This document shows, one piece after another, positions 53,896 through 62,413 of a stretch of 64,000 nucleotides of DNA. The notes under the pieces were generated by a model that made no database searches, was not told where the DNA came from, and was given only the letters and a program-made list of their open reading frames with translations. This stretch comes from Streptomyces sp. RPT161 (GTDB lineage Bacteria > Actinomycetota > Actinomycetes > Streptomycetales > Streptomycetaceae): assembly GCF_027533845.1 (NCBI RefSeq), contig NZ_JAPZVN010000012.1, forward strand, positions 62,001 through 126,000, in the 5' to 3' direction. The position numbers were made by a program, and so were the translations under genes. Each line of letters starts with the position of its first letter. The first letter of the stretch is position 1.

Positions 53896-55617
53896 ATGGC
53901 CGACGCCCTGCTGTTCAACCCGCACACCTACGACCCCGCCCACTTCGACCCCGAGACGCGCAGACTGCTGCGCGCCACCGTCGACTGGTTCGAGGAGCGC
54001 GGCAAGCGCAGGCTCATCGAGGACTACCGCAGCCGCGCCTGGCTGGAGGACTTCCTGCGGTTCTCCGCCAAGGAAGGGCTGTTCGCCGCCTTCCTCACCC
54101 CGGCCGCCGAGGCGGCGGGCCACCAGGACAAGCGCTGGGACACCGCGCGCATCGCCGCCCTCAACGAGATCTTCGGCTTCTACGGCCTCGACTACTGGTA
54201 CGCGTGGCAGGTCACCATCCTGGGCCTCGGCCCGGTCTGGCAGAGCGACAACGCCGCCGCCCGCGCCCGCGCCGCCGAACTCCTCGACCAGGGCGAGGTG
54301 TTCGCGTTCGGCCTCTCCGAGAAGGCGCACGGCGCGGACATCTACTCCACCGACATGGTGCTCACTCCTGACGCCGACGGCGGCTTCCACGCCACGGGAT
54401 CCAAGTACTACATCGGCAACGGCAACGCCGCCGGGCTGGTCTCCGTGTTCGGCCGCCGCAGCGACATCGAGGGCCCGGACGGCTACGTCTTCTTCGCCGC
54501 GGACCCGCGCAACCCGGCGTACCACCTGGTCAAGAACGTGGTGGACTCCTCCAAGTACGTCAGCGAGTTCCGGCTGGAGCGCTACCCGGTACGCCCCGAG
54601 GACGTGCTGCACACCGGCAGTGCCGCCTTCGACGCGGCGCTGAACACCGTAAACGTCGGCAAGTTCAACCTGTGCACCGCCTCCATAGGCATCTGCGAGC
54701 ACGCGATGTACGAGGCCGTCACCCACGCCCACAACCGGATCCTCTACGGCCGCCGGGTCACCGAGTTCCCGCACGTCCGCCGGGAGTTGACCGACGCGTA
54801 CGTCCGGCTCGTCGGCATGAAGCTGTTCAGCGACCGCGCCGTCGACTACTTCCGCACCGCGGGACCCGACGACCGCAGGTACCTGCTGTTCAACCCCATG
54901 ACCAAGATGAAGGTCACCACCGAGGGCGAGAAGGTCATCGACCTCATGTGGGACGTGATCGCCGCCAAGGGCTTCGAGAAGGACACCTACTTCGCCCAGG
55001 CCGCCACCGAGATCCGCGGCCTGCCGAAGCTGGAGGGCACGGTCCACGTCAACCTCGCCCTGATCCTGAAGTTCATGGGCAACTACCTGCTCGCACCCGC
55101 CGGGTACGCCCCCGTGCCCAGCCGTCTGGACGCGGCCGACGACGCCTTCCTGTTCCGCCAGGGACCGGCCCGCGGCCTCGGCGCCATCCGCTTCCACGAC
55201 TGGCGCGCCGCCTACGACGCGTACGCGGACCTGCCCAACGTGGCGCGCCTGCGTGAACAGGCCGACGCCCTGTGCGAGTTCGTCACCACCGCCGCGCCCG
55301 ACGAGGCACAGCGCAAGGACCTCGACCTGCTGCTCGCCGTCGGCCAGCTGTTCGCCCTGGTGGTGCACGGCCAGTTGATCCTGGAGCAGGCCCGGCTGAC
55401 CGACCTGGACCGGGACGTGCTGGACGAGTTGTTCGGCGTGCTGGTGCGCGACTTCTCCGGGTACGCGGTCGAGCTGCACGGCAAGGAGTCCGCCACCGAG
55501 GCCCAGCAGCGGTGGGCGCTGGGCGCGGTCCGCCGCCCGGTCACCGACCAGGAGCGCACCGCCCGCGTCTGGTCGCGGGTCGAGGCGCTGTCCGGCACGT
55601 ACGAGATGCGGCCGTAG
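53896..55617 (+). CDS. Acyl-CoA dehydrogenase
   Basis: 573 residues. Layout of acyl-CoA dehydrogenases: N-terminal helical domain, middle beta domain with FAFGLSEKAHGADIYSTDMVLTPDADGGFHATGSKYYIGNGNAAGLVSVFGRRS, and C-terminal helical domain. Flavin and substrate contacts are seen in SEKAHGADI and GSKYYIGNG; catalytic base position not assigned. Longer than typical short-chain members, suggesting a specialised family. Follows PadR directly (33 bp), GAAAGG ribosome binding site. Confidence 0.87.
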   Translation: MADALLFNPHTYDPAHFDPETRRLLRATVDWFEERGKRRLIEDYRSRAWLEDFLRFSAKEGLFAAFLTPAAEAAGHQDKRWDTARIAALNEIFGFYGLDYWYAWQVTILGLGPVWQSDNAAARARAAELLDQGEVFAFGLSEKAHGADIYSTDMVLTPDADGGFHATGSKYYIGNGNAAGLVSVFGRRSDIEGPDGYVFFAADPRNPAYHLVKNVVDSSKYVSEFRLERYPVRPEDVLHTGSAAFDAALNTVNVGKFNLCTASIGICEHAMYEAVTHAHNRILYGRRVTEFPHVRRELTDAYVRLVGMKLFSDRAVDYFRTAGPDDRRYLLFNPMTKMKVTTEGEKVIDLMWDVIAAKGFEKDTYFAQAATEIRGLPKLEGTVHVNLALILKFMGNYLLAPAGYAPVPSRLDAADDAFLFRQGPARGLGAIRFHDWRAAYDAYADLPNVARLREQADALCEFVTTAAPDEAQRKDLDLLLAVGQLFALVVHGQLILEQARLTDLDRDVLDELFGVLVRDFSGYAVELHGKESATEAQQRWALGAVRRPVTDQERTARVWSRVEALSGTYEMRP

Positions 55618-55743
55618 CGCGCCGCCTCGGGGTCCGGTGCCCTCCGGTGAACCGGGCGGCACCGGATCCCGTACCACTGTTCGCAAGGTCGCACCTCTGA
55701 CGCAGCACGCCCCGTACCGGCCGGACACCGCGGAGGACCACCG

Positions 55744-56157
55744 ATGAGCGAGCAGCACAGCCTTCCGATCTCGACCCACCCTGATGGCGGCGCCGAACTC
55801 CATGTCGTCCTGCACCTGCGCTGGGAGGACGTCGCCGCCCTCGGCCGCGAAGCGGCCCGGCTGGCCGCCCAGCTCCAGCGGCCGGTCAGCCTGGACGAGG
55901 CGGCCAGCCAGCGGCTGAGCGCCCGGCGCACCGCCACCACGACGGCGACGAAGGACCGCACCGACACCACCACGGCGTCCTCCCGGATGTCCCTGGCGTC
56001 CAGCGCGTCCACGGAACCCGCAGGCCAGTGGTCCTCCGGTTCCGCCACCTCGGCGGTGGGTACGACCGCCAGCACCACCCGTGGGCCGTTCGACCCGCCC
56101 GCCAAGATCGCCTCGCTGCCCGGTGCGACCGTCGACCCGGGTCGCGCCACCGGTTGA
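55744..56157 (+). CDS. Hypothetical protein with Ser/Thr-rich tail
   Basis: 137 residues. Residues 1-60 are plausibly folded (ELHVVLHLRWEDVAALGREAARLAAQLQRPVSLDEA); from 65 onward the chain is Thr/Ser/Ala-rich and probably disordered. Strong GGAGG ribosome binding site. No family recognised. 127 bp after the dehydrogenase. Confidence 0.65.
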   Translation: MSEQHSLPISTHPDGGAELHVVLHLRWEDVAALGREAARLAAQLQRPVSLDEAASQRLSARRTATTTATKDRTDTTTASSRMSLASSASTEPAGQWSSGSATSAVGTTASTTRGPFDPPAKIASLPGATVDPGRATG

Positions 56158-56460
56158 GCCCGCGGGTGGACACCGTCGGTTGTCGCGGGCGATGCGAACT
56201 GACACCATGATGCCCGGCCGCCACCGGGCAACCGGTGGTGGTGACAGGCAGTGATCCCGATGCGTAACGCTAGGTAACGACATGCGCTTGTTGGCCCCCG
56301 TAAGGCCACGCGCCCTGGCGAGCTGTGCCTGGAGCCGCTACTCGCGGTGTTGGCGTTACCACAAGTCGTTCTCCGGTGGTCGCGGTCGCGAACTCCCCCC
56401 ACGCAGAAGATCGATTGGTTTCGCCATGTTTCTCGCTCGCTCGGATCGGCAGGTGCGGCA

Positions 56461-57594
56461 GTGATCGCGGTGATGACGCGGCCCAGCCCCGCCGACCAGT
56501 CCGCACAGCGCGTTCCAGAGCCCCGGAAGTCCACCCTGCCGTCCCTCACCGGCATGCGGTGGATGGCCGCGCTGCTCGTCTTCGGCCTGCACGTACACAA
56601 TTTCGGATACTTCGGCGGCGAGGGCCAGGGCTTCGTGTCCTGGGGATTCGACGCGGGCGACACGGGGGTCTCCTTCTTCTTCGTGCTCTCCGGCTTCGTA
56701 CTGATGTGGTCGTCCCGTCCCCGGGACAAGGCCGTCGGCTTCTGGCGGCGGCGTTTCGCCCGCATCTACCCGGTGCACCTGGTGACCGTGCTGATCGCGC
56801 TGCTGATGGCGTACACCATGGCGCCGAAGATGCGGCCGACCGGCGAGGAGGCCGCCGCCAACCTGCTGCTGGTGCACTCCTGGACGTACGCGTGGTGGCA
56901 GACCCTCGACCCGGTCAGCTGGTCGCTGGCCTGCGAGGCCTTCTTCTACCTGCTGTTCCCCGCGCTGGCGTGGCTGCTGCGGCGGTTGCCGGTGCGCGCC
57001 CTGACGGTGCTCGCGGTCGCCAGCGTGATCACGGTGATGGCGCTGCCCTGGGCGAACACCCAATTCCAACTCGGCTGGCACATCTACTCGTTCCCGCTCG
57101 CCCGGGTGCCGGAGTTCATCCTGGGCGCGGCCAGCGCCCGGCTGGTGCTGCTCGGCCGGTGGCGCGGACCCGGGCTTGAGGCGTCGCTGGCTGTCACGCT
57201 GATCGGGTACTTCCTGGCGCCCCGGCTCGGCGGTGCCACCGAGCACATGGCCGGGACCATCATCGGCTTCGCGCTGCTGATGCCCGCCGCGGCGCGCGCC
57301 GACATGAACGGCGAGCCCTCGATGTGGCGGCACCGCGTCCTGGTGCGGCTGGGTGAGCTCTCGTTCGCCTTCTACATGATCCATCTGCTGGTGCTGTACG
57401 CCGGCGCACGACTGTTCGCCGCGTCACCGCACCTCCCGGCGGTGGAGGCGGTGGCCGCCGCGGGCGTCGCGTTCACGGTGTCGCTGGCGCTCGCGTGGGT
57501 ACTGTACGAGGGCGTGGAGCGCCCATGTCGGCGGTTGCTGCTCAAGCCGCTGACCCCGGCGCCCGCCGCCCCTGCTGGAGCCGCGGAGGTCTGA
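56461..57594 (+). CDS. Acyltransferase-3 (OafA/YrhL-like) membrane enzyme
   Basis: 377 residues from GTG 56461 (ATG 56473 is an alternative). Ten or so membrane helices; conserved starting block LTGMRWMAALLVFGLHVHNF with the His, VSFFFVLSGFVLMW and FWRRRFARIYPVHLV. Transfers acyl groups to sugars or cell-surface glycans. The stop overlaps the ATG of the SGNH gene in TGATG, so they are coupled; such acyltransferases are often fused to an SGNH domain, here split. Confidence 0.87.
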   Translation: MIAVMTRPSPADQSAQRVPEPRKSTLPSLTGMRWMAALLVFGLHVHNFGYFGGEGQGFVSWGFDAGDTGVSFFFVLSGFVLMWSSRPRDKAVGFWRRRFARIYPVHLVTVLIALLMAYTMAPKMRPTGEEAAANLLLVHSWTYAWWQTLDPVSWSLACEAFFYLLFPALAWLLRRLPVRALTVLAVASVITVMALPWANTQFQLGWHIYSFPLARVPEFILGAASARLVLLGRWRGPGLEASLAVTLIGYFLAPRLGGATEHMAGTIIGFALLMPAAARADMNGEPSMWRHRVLVRLGELSFAFYMIHLLVLYAGARLFAASPHLPAVEAVAAAGVAFTVSLALAWVLYEGVERPCRRLLLKPLTPAPAAPAGAAEV

Positions 57595-58382
57595 TGGGTA
57601 GAGCGGGAGTGCGGGTCGGCGCCGTCACTGCGGCGATCGTCGCCCTGGCGTTGCCGTTGGCCAGCAGCGGCGCGGCGGAGCCCGCCGCAGCCGGTGACTT
57701 CGCCGTCGCCTCCGTCCACTGCCCGGCCGTGCCGCCTCCGCCGCGGGTTCCGGCCGGGGGCAGCACGGTGGTGGTCGGTGCCTCGATCGCGGCCGGATAC
57801 CGCAGCTCACAGGGCGAGCGGACCGCCTGGCCGCATCTGCTCGCCGCGCGCCTGCGGCACGACCGCGTTCCGGTGGCGATCGTCAACGACAGTGTCAGCG
57901 CCGCCCGCCTGCTCACCGACACCCCCGGTCACCCCTGCACCAGTGCCCTGCACCGCGAGGGACCGGCACTGGCCGTCCCCGGCGTGCGCACCCTGGTGCT
58001 GGCCGACCTGATCAACGACATCCAGCAGACCCCGCACGTCTACGACCCGCGGGCGATCGAGGCCGGCCTCCGCCAGTTCGTGGCCAGGGCGCACGCCCAC
58101 CATGTGCGCGTCGTGGCGGGCACGATCGCGCCGTACGGAGGCTTTCCCGCCTACCAGCCGGCGGGGGAGCGGACCCGGCGACAGGTGAACGCGTTCATCA
58201 CGCACAGCCGTCTGTTCGACGCCGTGCTCGACTTCGACGCCGTGGTGAGGGACCCGCACCAGCCCGTCCGGATGCGCCCCGCGTACGACTCGGGCGACCA
58301 TCTGCACCCCAGCGACGCGGGCCAACGCGCGATGGCCCGCGCCGTCCCGCTGCGCGTGCTCTGGCCGCCTGCGGGGAGGTAA
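57594..58382 (+). CDS. Secreted SGNH-like hydrolase
   Basis: 262 residues. Signal peptide VGAVTAAIVALALPLASSGAA, then nucleophile loop VVVGASIAAGYR (S64; GAS instead of GDS), block with ADLINDIQQ (Asn) and final DSGDHLHPSDAGQ (D-x-x-H). A GDSL/SGNH esterase acting outside the membrane, perhaps trimming or completing the modification made by the coupled acyltransferase. ATG overlaps the upstream stop. Confidence 0.83.
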   Translation: MGRAGVRVGAVTAAIVALALPLASSGAAEPAAAGDFAVASVHCPAVPPPPRVPAGGSTVVVGASIAAGYRSSQGERTAWPHLLAARLRHDRVPVAIVNDSVSAARLLTDTPGHPCTSALHREGPALAVPGVRTLVLADLINDIQQTPHVYDPRAIEAGLRQFVARAHAHHVRVVAGTIAPYGGFPAYQPAGERTRRQVNAFITHSRLFDAVLDFDAVVRDPHQPVRMRPAYDSGDHLHPSDAGQRAMARAVPLRVLWPPAGR

Positions 58383-58421
58383 CTCCCGGAAACCGCCTGG
58401 GCTTCGGGCCCGGACCGAAGG

Positions 58422-59816
58422 TCACGCGCGGGCCGGGGTGAAGGTGATACGGCGGTCGACGGGGGAGTAGCCGCTGACCGTGACGGTGGGTCCGTGGGTG
58501 GGCAGCGACGGGTCGGGGAACCCGGCGTCGACCGGTTCCAGGCCCTCGACGCGGCGGTCCACAGTGCGGAACGGCGGCGGAAACGGCGCCGCCGACTCGA
58601 TCAACCGCTCATAGAACTCAAGCCACTTGGTCTGGTCGAAGGTCACCGCGGCGATCACCCGGCCCTGGTACCCGTACACCCCGGTGAACCGCCGCTCGGC
58701 CAGCGAGCCTTGGGCGACCAGGACCTGCTCACCCATGCTCGGCACGCCGACGGACTTGATGTTGACGCCGAACTGGGCGGACCAGAACGCCGGTACCCAC
58801 AGGTGCGGACGGCGCTCCGCGCTGGAGCTGACCATGTTGTGCGCGGCGGTCCGCGCCTGCGCCACCGCGTTGCCCCAGTGCTCCAGGGACAGGAACTGGT
58901 AGCCGAACAGCGGGTGCGGGGAGCGGGCCACGTCGCCCGCCACGAAGACGTCGTCGGTGACGATGCCCCGTACGTCGAAGGCCCGGCAGCCCGCGTCACA
59001 GGCGATGCCCCGCGGCCCGGCGGCCAGCCCGGAACCGGTCAGCCACTCGGTGTTGCGGGTCGCCCCGAGGCAGATCACCGCCAGGTCGGTGTCGACCGTG
59101 CTCCCGTCGGACAGATGGGCGTACCGCAGCCGACCGGCGGGGTCGCCCTCCAGGCCGGTGACCATGACCCCGCAGCGCAGGTCCACGCCGTGCGCCCGCT
59201 GGAGCGCCGCGGCCACCTCGCCCACCACCTTGCCCAGCGCGCCCACCAGCGGCGCCGCCCCGCGCTCCACGACGGTGACCGGTAGCTCGCGGGCCCGGCA
59301 GGCGGAGGCGATCTCGGAGCCGGTGAAGCCCGCGCCGATCACCAGCACCCGGCGCGGTCCCGTCGCCAGCCGCCGGTGCAGCGCCGCCGCGTCATCGCGG
59401 GTGCGCAGCACGCAGACCCCGTCGAGCTCGGCCTCCTGCGGATGGAACCAGGGCCGGGCACGCACCCCGGTGGCGATCAGCAGCCTGTCGTACTCCACCT
59501 CGTCGCCGTCCGCCAGTCGCACCCGCTTGGCGGACATGTCCAGACCGGTGGCCGCGACGCCCAGCCGCCACTGGGCGTCCAGCGCCTCGTACCGGGGCAG
59601 CGCGGTGTGCTCGGCGGTGGTACGGCCGAGCAGGACCTGCTTGGACAGCGGAGGGCGGTCGTACGGTTCGTACGGCTCGTCGCCGATCAGCGTGAGCGAA
59701 CCGGTGAAGCCCTCCTCCCGAAGCGTCTCCGCGGCGCGCAGACCGGCCAGCGAGGCGCCCACGATGACGATCCGGCCCTCACGTCGGAGCGCCGCCAGAT
59801 ACCCGTCAACCGCCAT
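58422..59816 (-). CDS. FAD-dependent ferredoxin reductase
   Basis: 464 residues from ATG 59814-59816. FAD motif RIVIVGASLAGLRAAETLRE, PYEPYDRPPLSKQVL, NAD motif VLVIGAGFTGSEIASAC, DVFVAGDVARSPHP. Its start lies 11 bases inside the ferredoxin gene, so the two are coupled. No P450 gene is next to the pair, so the electron acceptor must be elsewhere. Near-identical blocks to the 39674 enzyme show recent paralogy. Confidence 0.88.
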   Translation of the reverse strand: MAVDGYLAALRREGRIVIVGASLAGLRAAETLREEGFTGSLTLIGDEPYEPYDRPPLSKQVLLGRTTAEHTALPRYEALDAQWRLGVAATGLDMSAKRVRLADGDEVEYDRLLIATGVRARPWFHPQEAELDGVCVLRTRDDAAALHRRLATGPRRVLVIGAGFTGSEIASACRARELPVTVVERGAAPLVGALGKVVGEVAAALQRAHGVDLRCGVMVTGLEGDPAGRLRYAHLSDGSTVDTDLAVICLGATRNTEWLTGSGLAAGPRGIACDAGCRAFDVRGIVTDDVFVAGDVARSPHPLFGYQFLSLEHWGNAVAQARTAAHNMVSSSAERRPHLWVPAFWSAQFGVNIKSVGVPSMGEQVLVAQGSLAERRFTGVYGYQGRVIAAVTFDQTKWLEFYERLIESAAPFPPPFRTVDRRVEGLEPVDAGFPDPSLPTHGPTVTVSGYSPVDRRITFTPARA

Positions 59817-60027
59817 GCCGGGCACCTTCCTCCTCGACCCGCTCGTCCACCGCGATGGCCTGGACCGGGCAGGCCCTGGCGGCGCGCAGTACGTGCTCCC
59901 GCTGCGCCTCGTCCGCGTGCGGGTCGTACAGCAGCGCCTCGTCGCCGTACAGGGTGAACACATCCGGCGCGAGGAAGGCGCACTGCGCGTATCCCTGGCA
60001 TCGGTTGAGGTCGACCACAAGCCTCAT
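59806..60027 (-). CDS. [3Fe-4S]-type ferredoxin
   Basis: 73 residues from ATG 60025-60027. C10, C16 and C53 in RCQGYAQC and RACPVQAI form the CX5C plus CP set of 3Fe-4S ferredoxins. Paralogue of the ferredoxin at 40999-41253. Coupled to the reductase; divergent from a butyrolactone-receptor-like regulator. Confidence 0.9.
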   Translation of the reverse strand: MRLVVDLNRCQGYAQCAFLAPDVFTLYGDEALLYDPHADEAQREHVLRAARACPVQAIAVDERVEEEGARHGG

Positions 60028-60203
60028 GGGATCTCCGCTCCCGCTTCGCCGGTTACACCGGGTCCCCTCGGTCCAGCTTGGAAGGTCCACCGCCGCCGCG
60101 CCCGTGCGAGTGGGCCGAACGGAGTCCGGCAGCGGCCGGGCCTGCCCTTTCGGCATTGGGCTAGGGTGATGTGGTGCCAGTTCTTGGGAGTCGGGAGACG
60201 GAA

Positions 60204-60887
60204 ATGGCGCAGCAGGCGCGGGCGATCCGGACCAGACGGACGATTCTTCAGGCCGCGGCGGAGGTTTTCGACGAGTTTGGCTACGAAGGCGCCAGCACGA
60301 CCGAGATCATCGCCCGCGGCGGGTTCACCAGGGGCGCGCTGTATTTCCACTTCCCTTCCAAGGAAGCGCTCGCCGACGCGGTCATGGCCGTCCAGTCCGA
60401 GGCGCTCGTGCCACCGGTGCGGAAAATCAGGCTGCAGGCCGTCATCGACCTCACCCTGCTTTTCGCCGAACGGCTGCGTACCGATGTGGTGCTACGGGCG
60501 GCGGTTCGGCTCGGCGTCGACCAGGCGTCCAACAAGAACCCGAACCGGGCGCCCTACCAGGAGCCGATCAACCTCATCGAGGAACTCCTGAAGGAAGCCG
60601 GGGACCGCGGCGAACTGCTGCCCGGCGCGGATCCGCAGGAGGTCGCCAGAACACTGGTCGGCGCGTTCACCGGAATCCAGATCATGTCCCAGGTGTACGA
60701 GCGGCGGCAGGCGCTGCCGAGCCGGATATCGGTGCTGTGGAAGTATCTGCTGCCTTCTTTGGCGGTCCCGGAACTGATGGCCTACCTCAGCACCGACCCG
60801 GAACGCGGCAAGGGTGACGCCCCGGACACGGCACCACCGGAGGGCATGGTCGGCAGCGCCTACGGCAGCCTGCCGACGCGCGCGTAG
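60204..60887 (+). CDS. Gamma-butyrolactone receptor-like TetR regulator
   Basis: 227 residues from ATG 60204 with GGGAGACGG eight bases upstream. The HTH RTRRTILQAAAEVFDEFGYEGASTTEI and ARGGFTRGALYFHFPSKEALADAVM strongly resembles ArpA/ScbR-type receptors, as does the ligand-domain layout. Such proteins repress secondary-metabolism genes until a butyrolactone or related signal binds; pseudo-receptors that bind antibiotics also exist. Divergent from the ferredoxin/reductase genes. No butyrolactone synthase (AfsA) gene in the window. Confidence 0.87.
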   Translation: MAQQARAIRTRRTILQAAAEVFDEFGYEGASTTEIIARGGFTRGALYFHFPSKEALADAVMAVQSEALVPPVRKIRLQAVIDLTLLFAERLRTDVVLRAAVRLGVDQASNKNPNRAPYQEPINLIEELLKEAGDRGELLPGADPQEVARTLVGAFTGIQIMSQVYERRQALPSRISVLWKYLLPSLAVPELMAYLSTDPERGKGDAPDTAPPEGMVGSAYGSLPTRA

Positions 60888-60938
60888 TCGGCGTTCAACC
60901 GCGACCCCGACCATGCCGTCGGCCCAAGGGCCGCTGGA

Positions 60939-61748
60939 TCAAAGGCCCTTGACCGCTCCGCCGTCGATCACGTAGTCGGCGCCCGTGATGCTGCGGGCGC
61001 GGTCACTGGACAGGAAGACGATGACGTCGGCGACTTCCTCCGGGGTGATGAAGCGGCCCGTGGTCATCTTCAGCCTGTTCGGCGTCATCTCCACGTACTC
61101 ATGGTGGCCGTACCCCCGTACGGCCGCCATCGTCGCGCCGAAGCCGTTCGGGTCCTCCCATACCGAGGTGAGGGTCGGACCGGGGGTGACGGTGTTGACG
61201 CGGACGCCCTTCGGTCCGAACTCCTCGGCGACGCCCTTGCTCACCGCGGCCAACGCGGCTTTCGCGGCGCTGTAGTTGATGGGCCCGGCGGAGGGGACGT
61301 GCGCGGCGATGGACGAGACGTTGATGACCGACCAGGGGCCGCCGAACTCGGCCAGGCCCGCGAGTGCGGCCCGGGTCACGCGTACCGCGCTGAAGAAGTT
61401 CACGTCGAAGGTCCGTCGCCAGATGTCGTCGTCCGCGGAGAGGAATCCCTCCCGCGCGTAGGCGTCGCCGCCGCCGAGGTTGTTCACCAGTACGTCGATG
61501 GCGCCGAGTTCGTCCCTGGCCCGCTCGATGAGCAGTTCGGCTCCCTCGGGTGTACTGAGGTCCACCGCCATCGCAATGACCTCGCCCCGCGCGTACTCGG
61601 CCGCGGCGTCCTTGAGGTCGGCGGTGATCGTCCGTGCGGCGCCGACCACCCGGGCGCCCTCGGCCACCAGGGCGCGCACCACGGCCAGGCCGATTCCTCG
61701 GCTGGCGCCGGTGACAACGGCGGTCTTTCCTAACAGCTGACAGTCCAT
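60939..61748 (-). CDS. Short-chain dehydrogenase/reductase
   Basis: 269 residues from ATG 61746-61748, AAGGAG upstream. Nucleotide motif VVTGASRGIG, NNLGG, catalytic Ser in INVSSIAAH and YSAAK with Tyr/Lys, then C-terminal GADYVIDGG. An NAD(P)H-dependent SDR; substrate unknown. Convergent to the TetR gene. Confidence 0.9.
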   Translation of the reverse strand: MDCQLLGKTAVVTGASRGIGLAVVRALVAEGARVVGAARTITADLKDAAAEYARGEVIAMAVDLSTPEGAELLIERARDELGAIDVLVNNLGGGDAYAREGFLSADDDIWRRTFDVNFFSAVRVTRAALAGLAEFGGPWSVINVSSIAAHVPSAGPINYSAAKAALAAVSKGVAEEFGPKGVRVNTVTPGPTLTSVWEDPNGFGATMAAVRGYGHHEYVEMTPNRLKMTTGRFITPEEVADVIVFLSSDRARSITGADYVIDGGAVKGL

Positions 61749-61880
61749 CCCCACTCCTTCGGCACGGTCAGAACGCAGGTCGATCATGCCCTAATCGCCC
61801 CTGCCGGATGTGTTCGGGAGCCTGATCGGCCGTATTCGTCCGGCCGTTGAATGGAAAACCGGACGGCCGGTCGTCAAAAG

Positions 61881-62279
61881 ATGAATGATGGCTTCCTGGT
61901 ACCCATGTCCACCTATGCCGCAGCGCAGTTGGCGGCGGCACTGAGTCAACTCACCTATGCCTACGACCTGTTGGCCGCCATTGCGGTCCACTGGCCGGAA
62001 CCGCGGCGCCGTCGAATCCCGCTGACGGTCCCGTGTGAGGTGGCGGTCTTCGGCGTACGGCGGTGCACTGCCGCCGAGTTGGAGGCGCATGTCGCCGTGC
62101 GGCTCGGCGAATACCGGGAATCCGTCGAATTCGACGCTCCCACGGCGCCCGTCGCGTGTGTGAGGTGTGCGGCGGGGGCGATCGGGCAAGGGCCGGTCCG
62201 GTCGCGCGGGAACCCGGAGGAAATGGTTTTCCTTTGCGATTGCCGCTCATCATGGGTGGGCACCGCCTCACCCCGTTAG
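61881..62279 (+). CDS. Doubtful hypothetical protein with Cys-rich end
   Basis: 132 residues if started at ATG 61881. The N-terminal part is Ala/Leu-rich (STYAAAQLAAALSQLTYAYDL), and the C-terminal ~35 residues have three to four Cys (CVRCAAGAI, LCDCR). Ribosome binding site is poor; GC bias is modest. It may be a real small protein or chance frame in the promoter region of the carboxypeptidase. Confidence 0.3.
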   Translation: MNDGFLVPMSTYAAAQLAAALSQLTYAYDLLAAIAVHWPEPRRRRIPLTVPCEVAVFGVRRCTAAELEAHVAVRLGEYRESVEFDAPTAPVACVRCAAGAIGQGPVRSRGNPEEMVFLCDCRSSWVGTASPR

Positions 62280-62413
62280 CGGGGCCGCGAAATTCGAACA
62301 TCCCTCTTCTGTGGGCGACATGGGCGTGCCATCATGCGAGTGGTTCTGACGTGTACACGGCAGCAAGGTGTCGTTGTCCACGCGCAACCCCTCCCCCCAC
62401 GGAAGGCCATCGC

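Noticed and set aside
53272-56283. About 1000-residue minus-strand frame over the PadR and dehydrogenase genes
   Set aside because: Antisense artefact of high third-position GC; the plus-strand genes have full family signatures.
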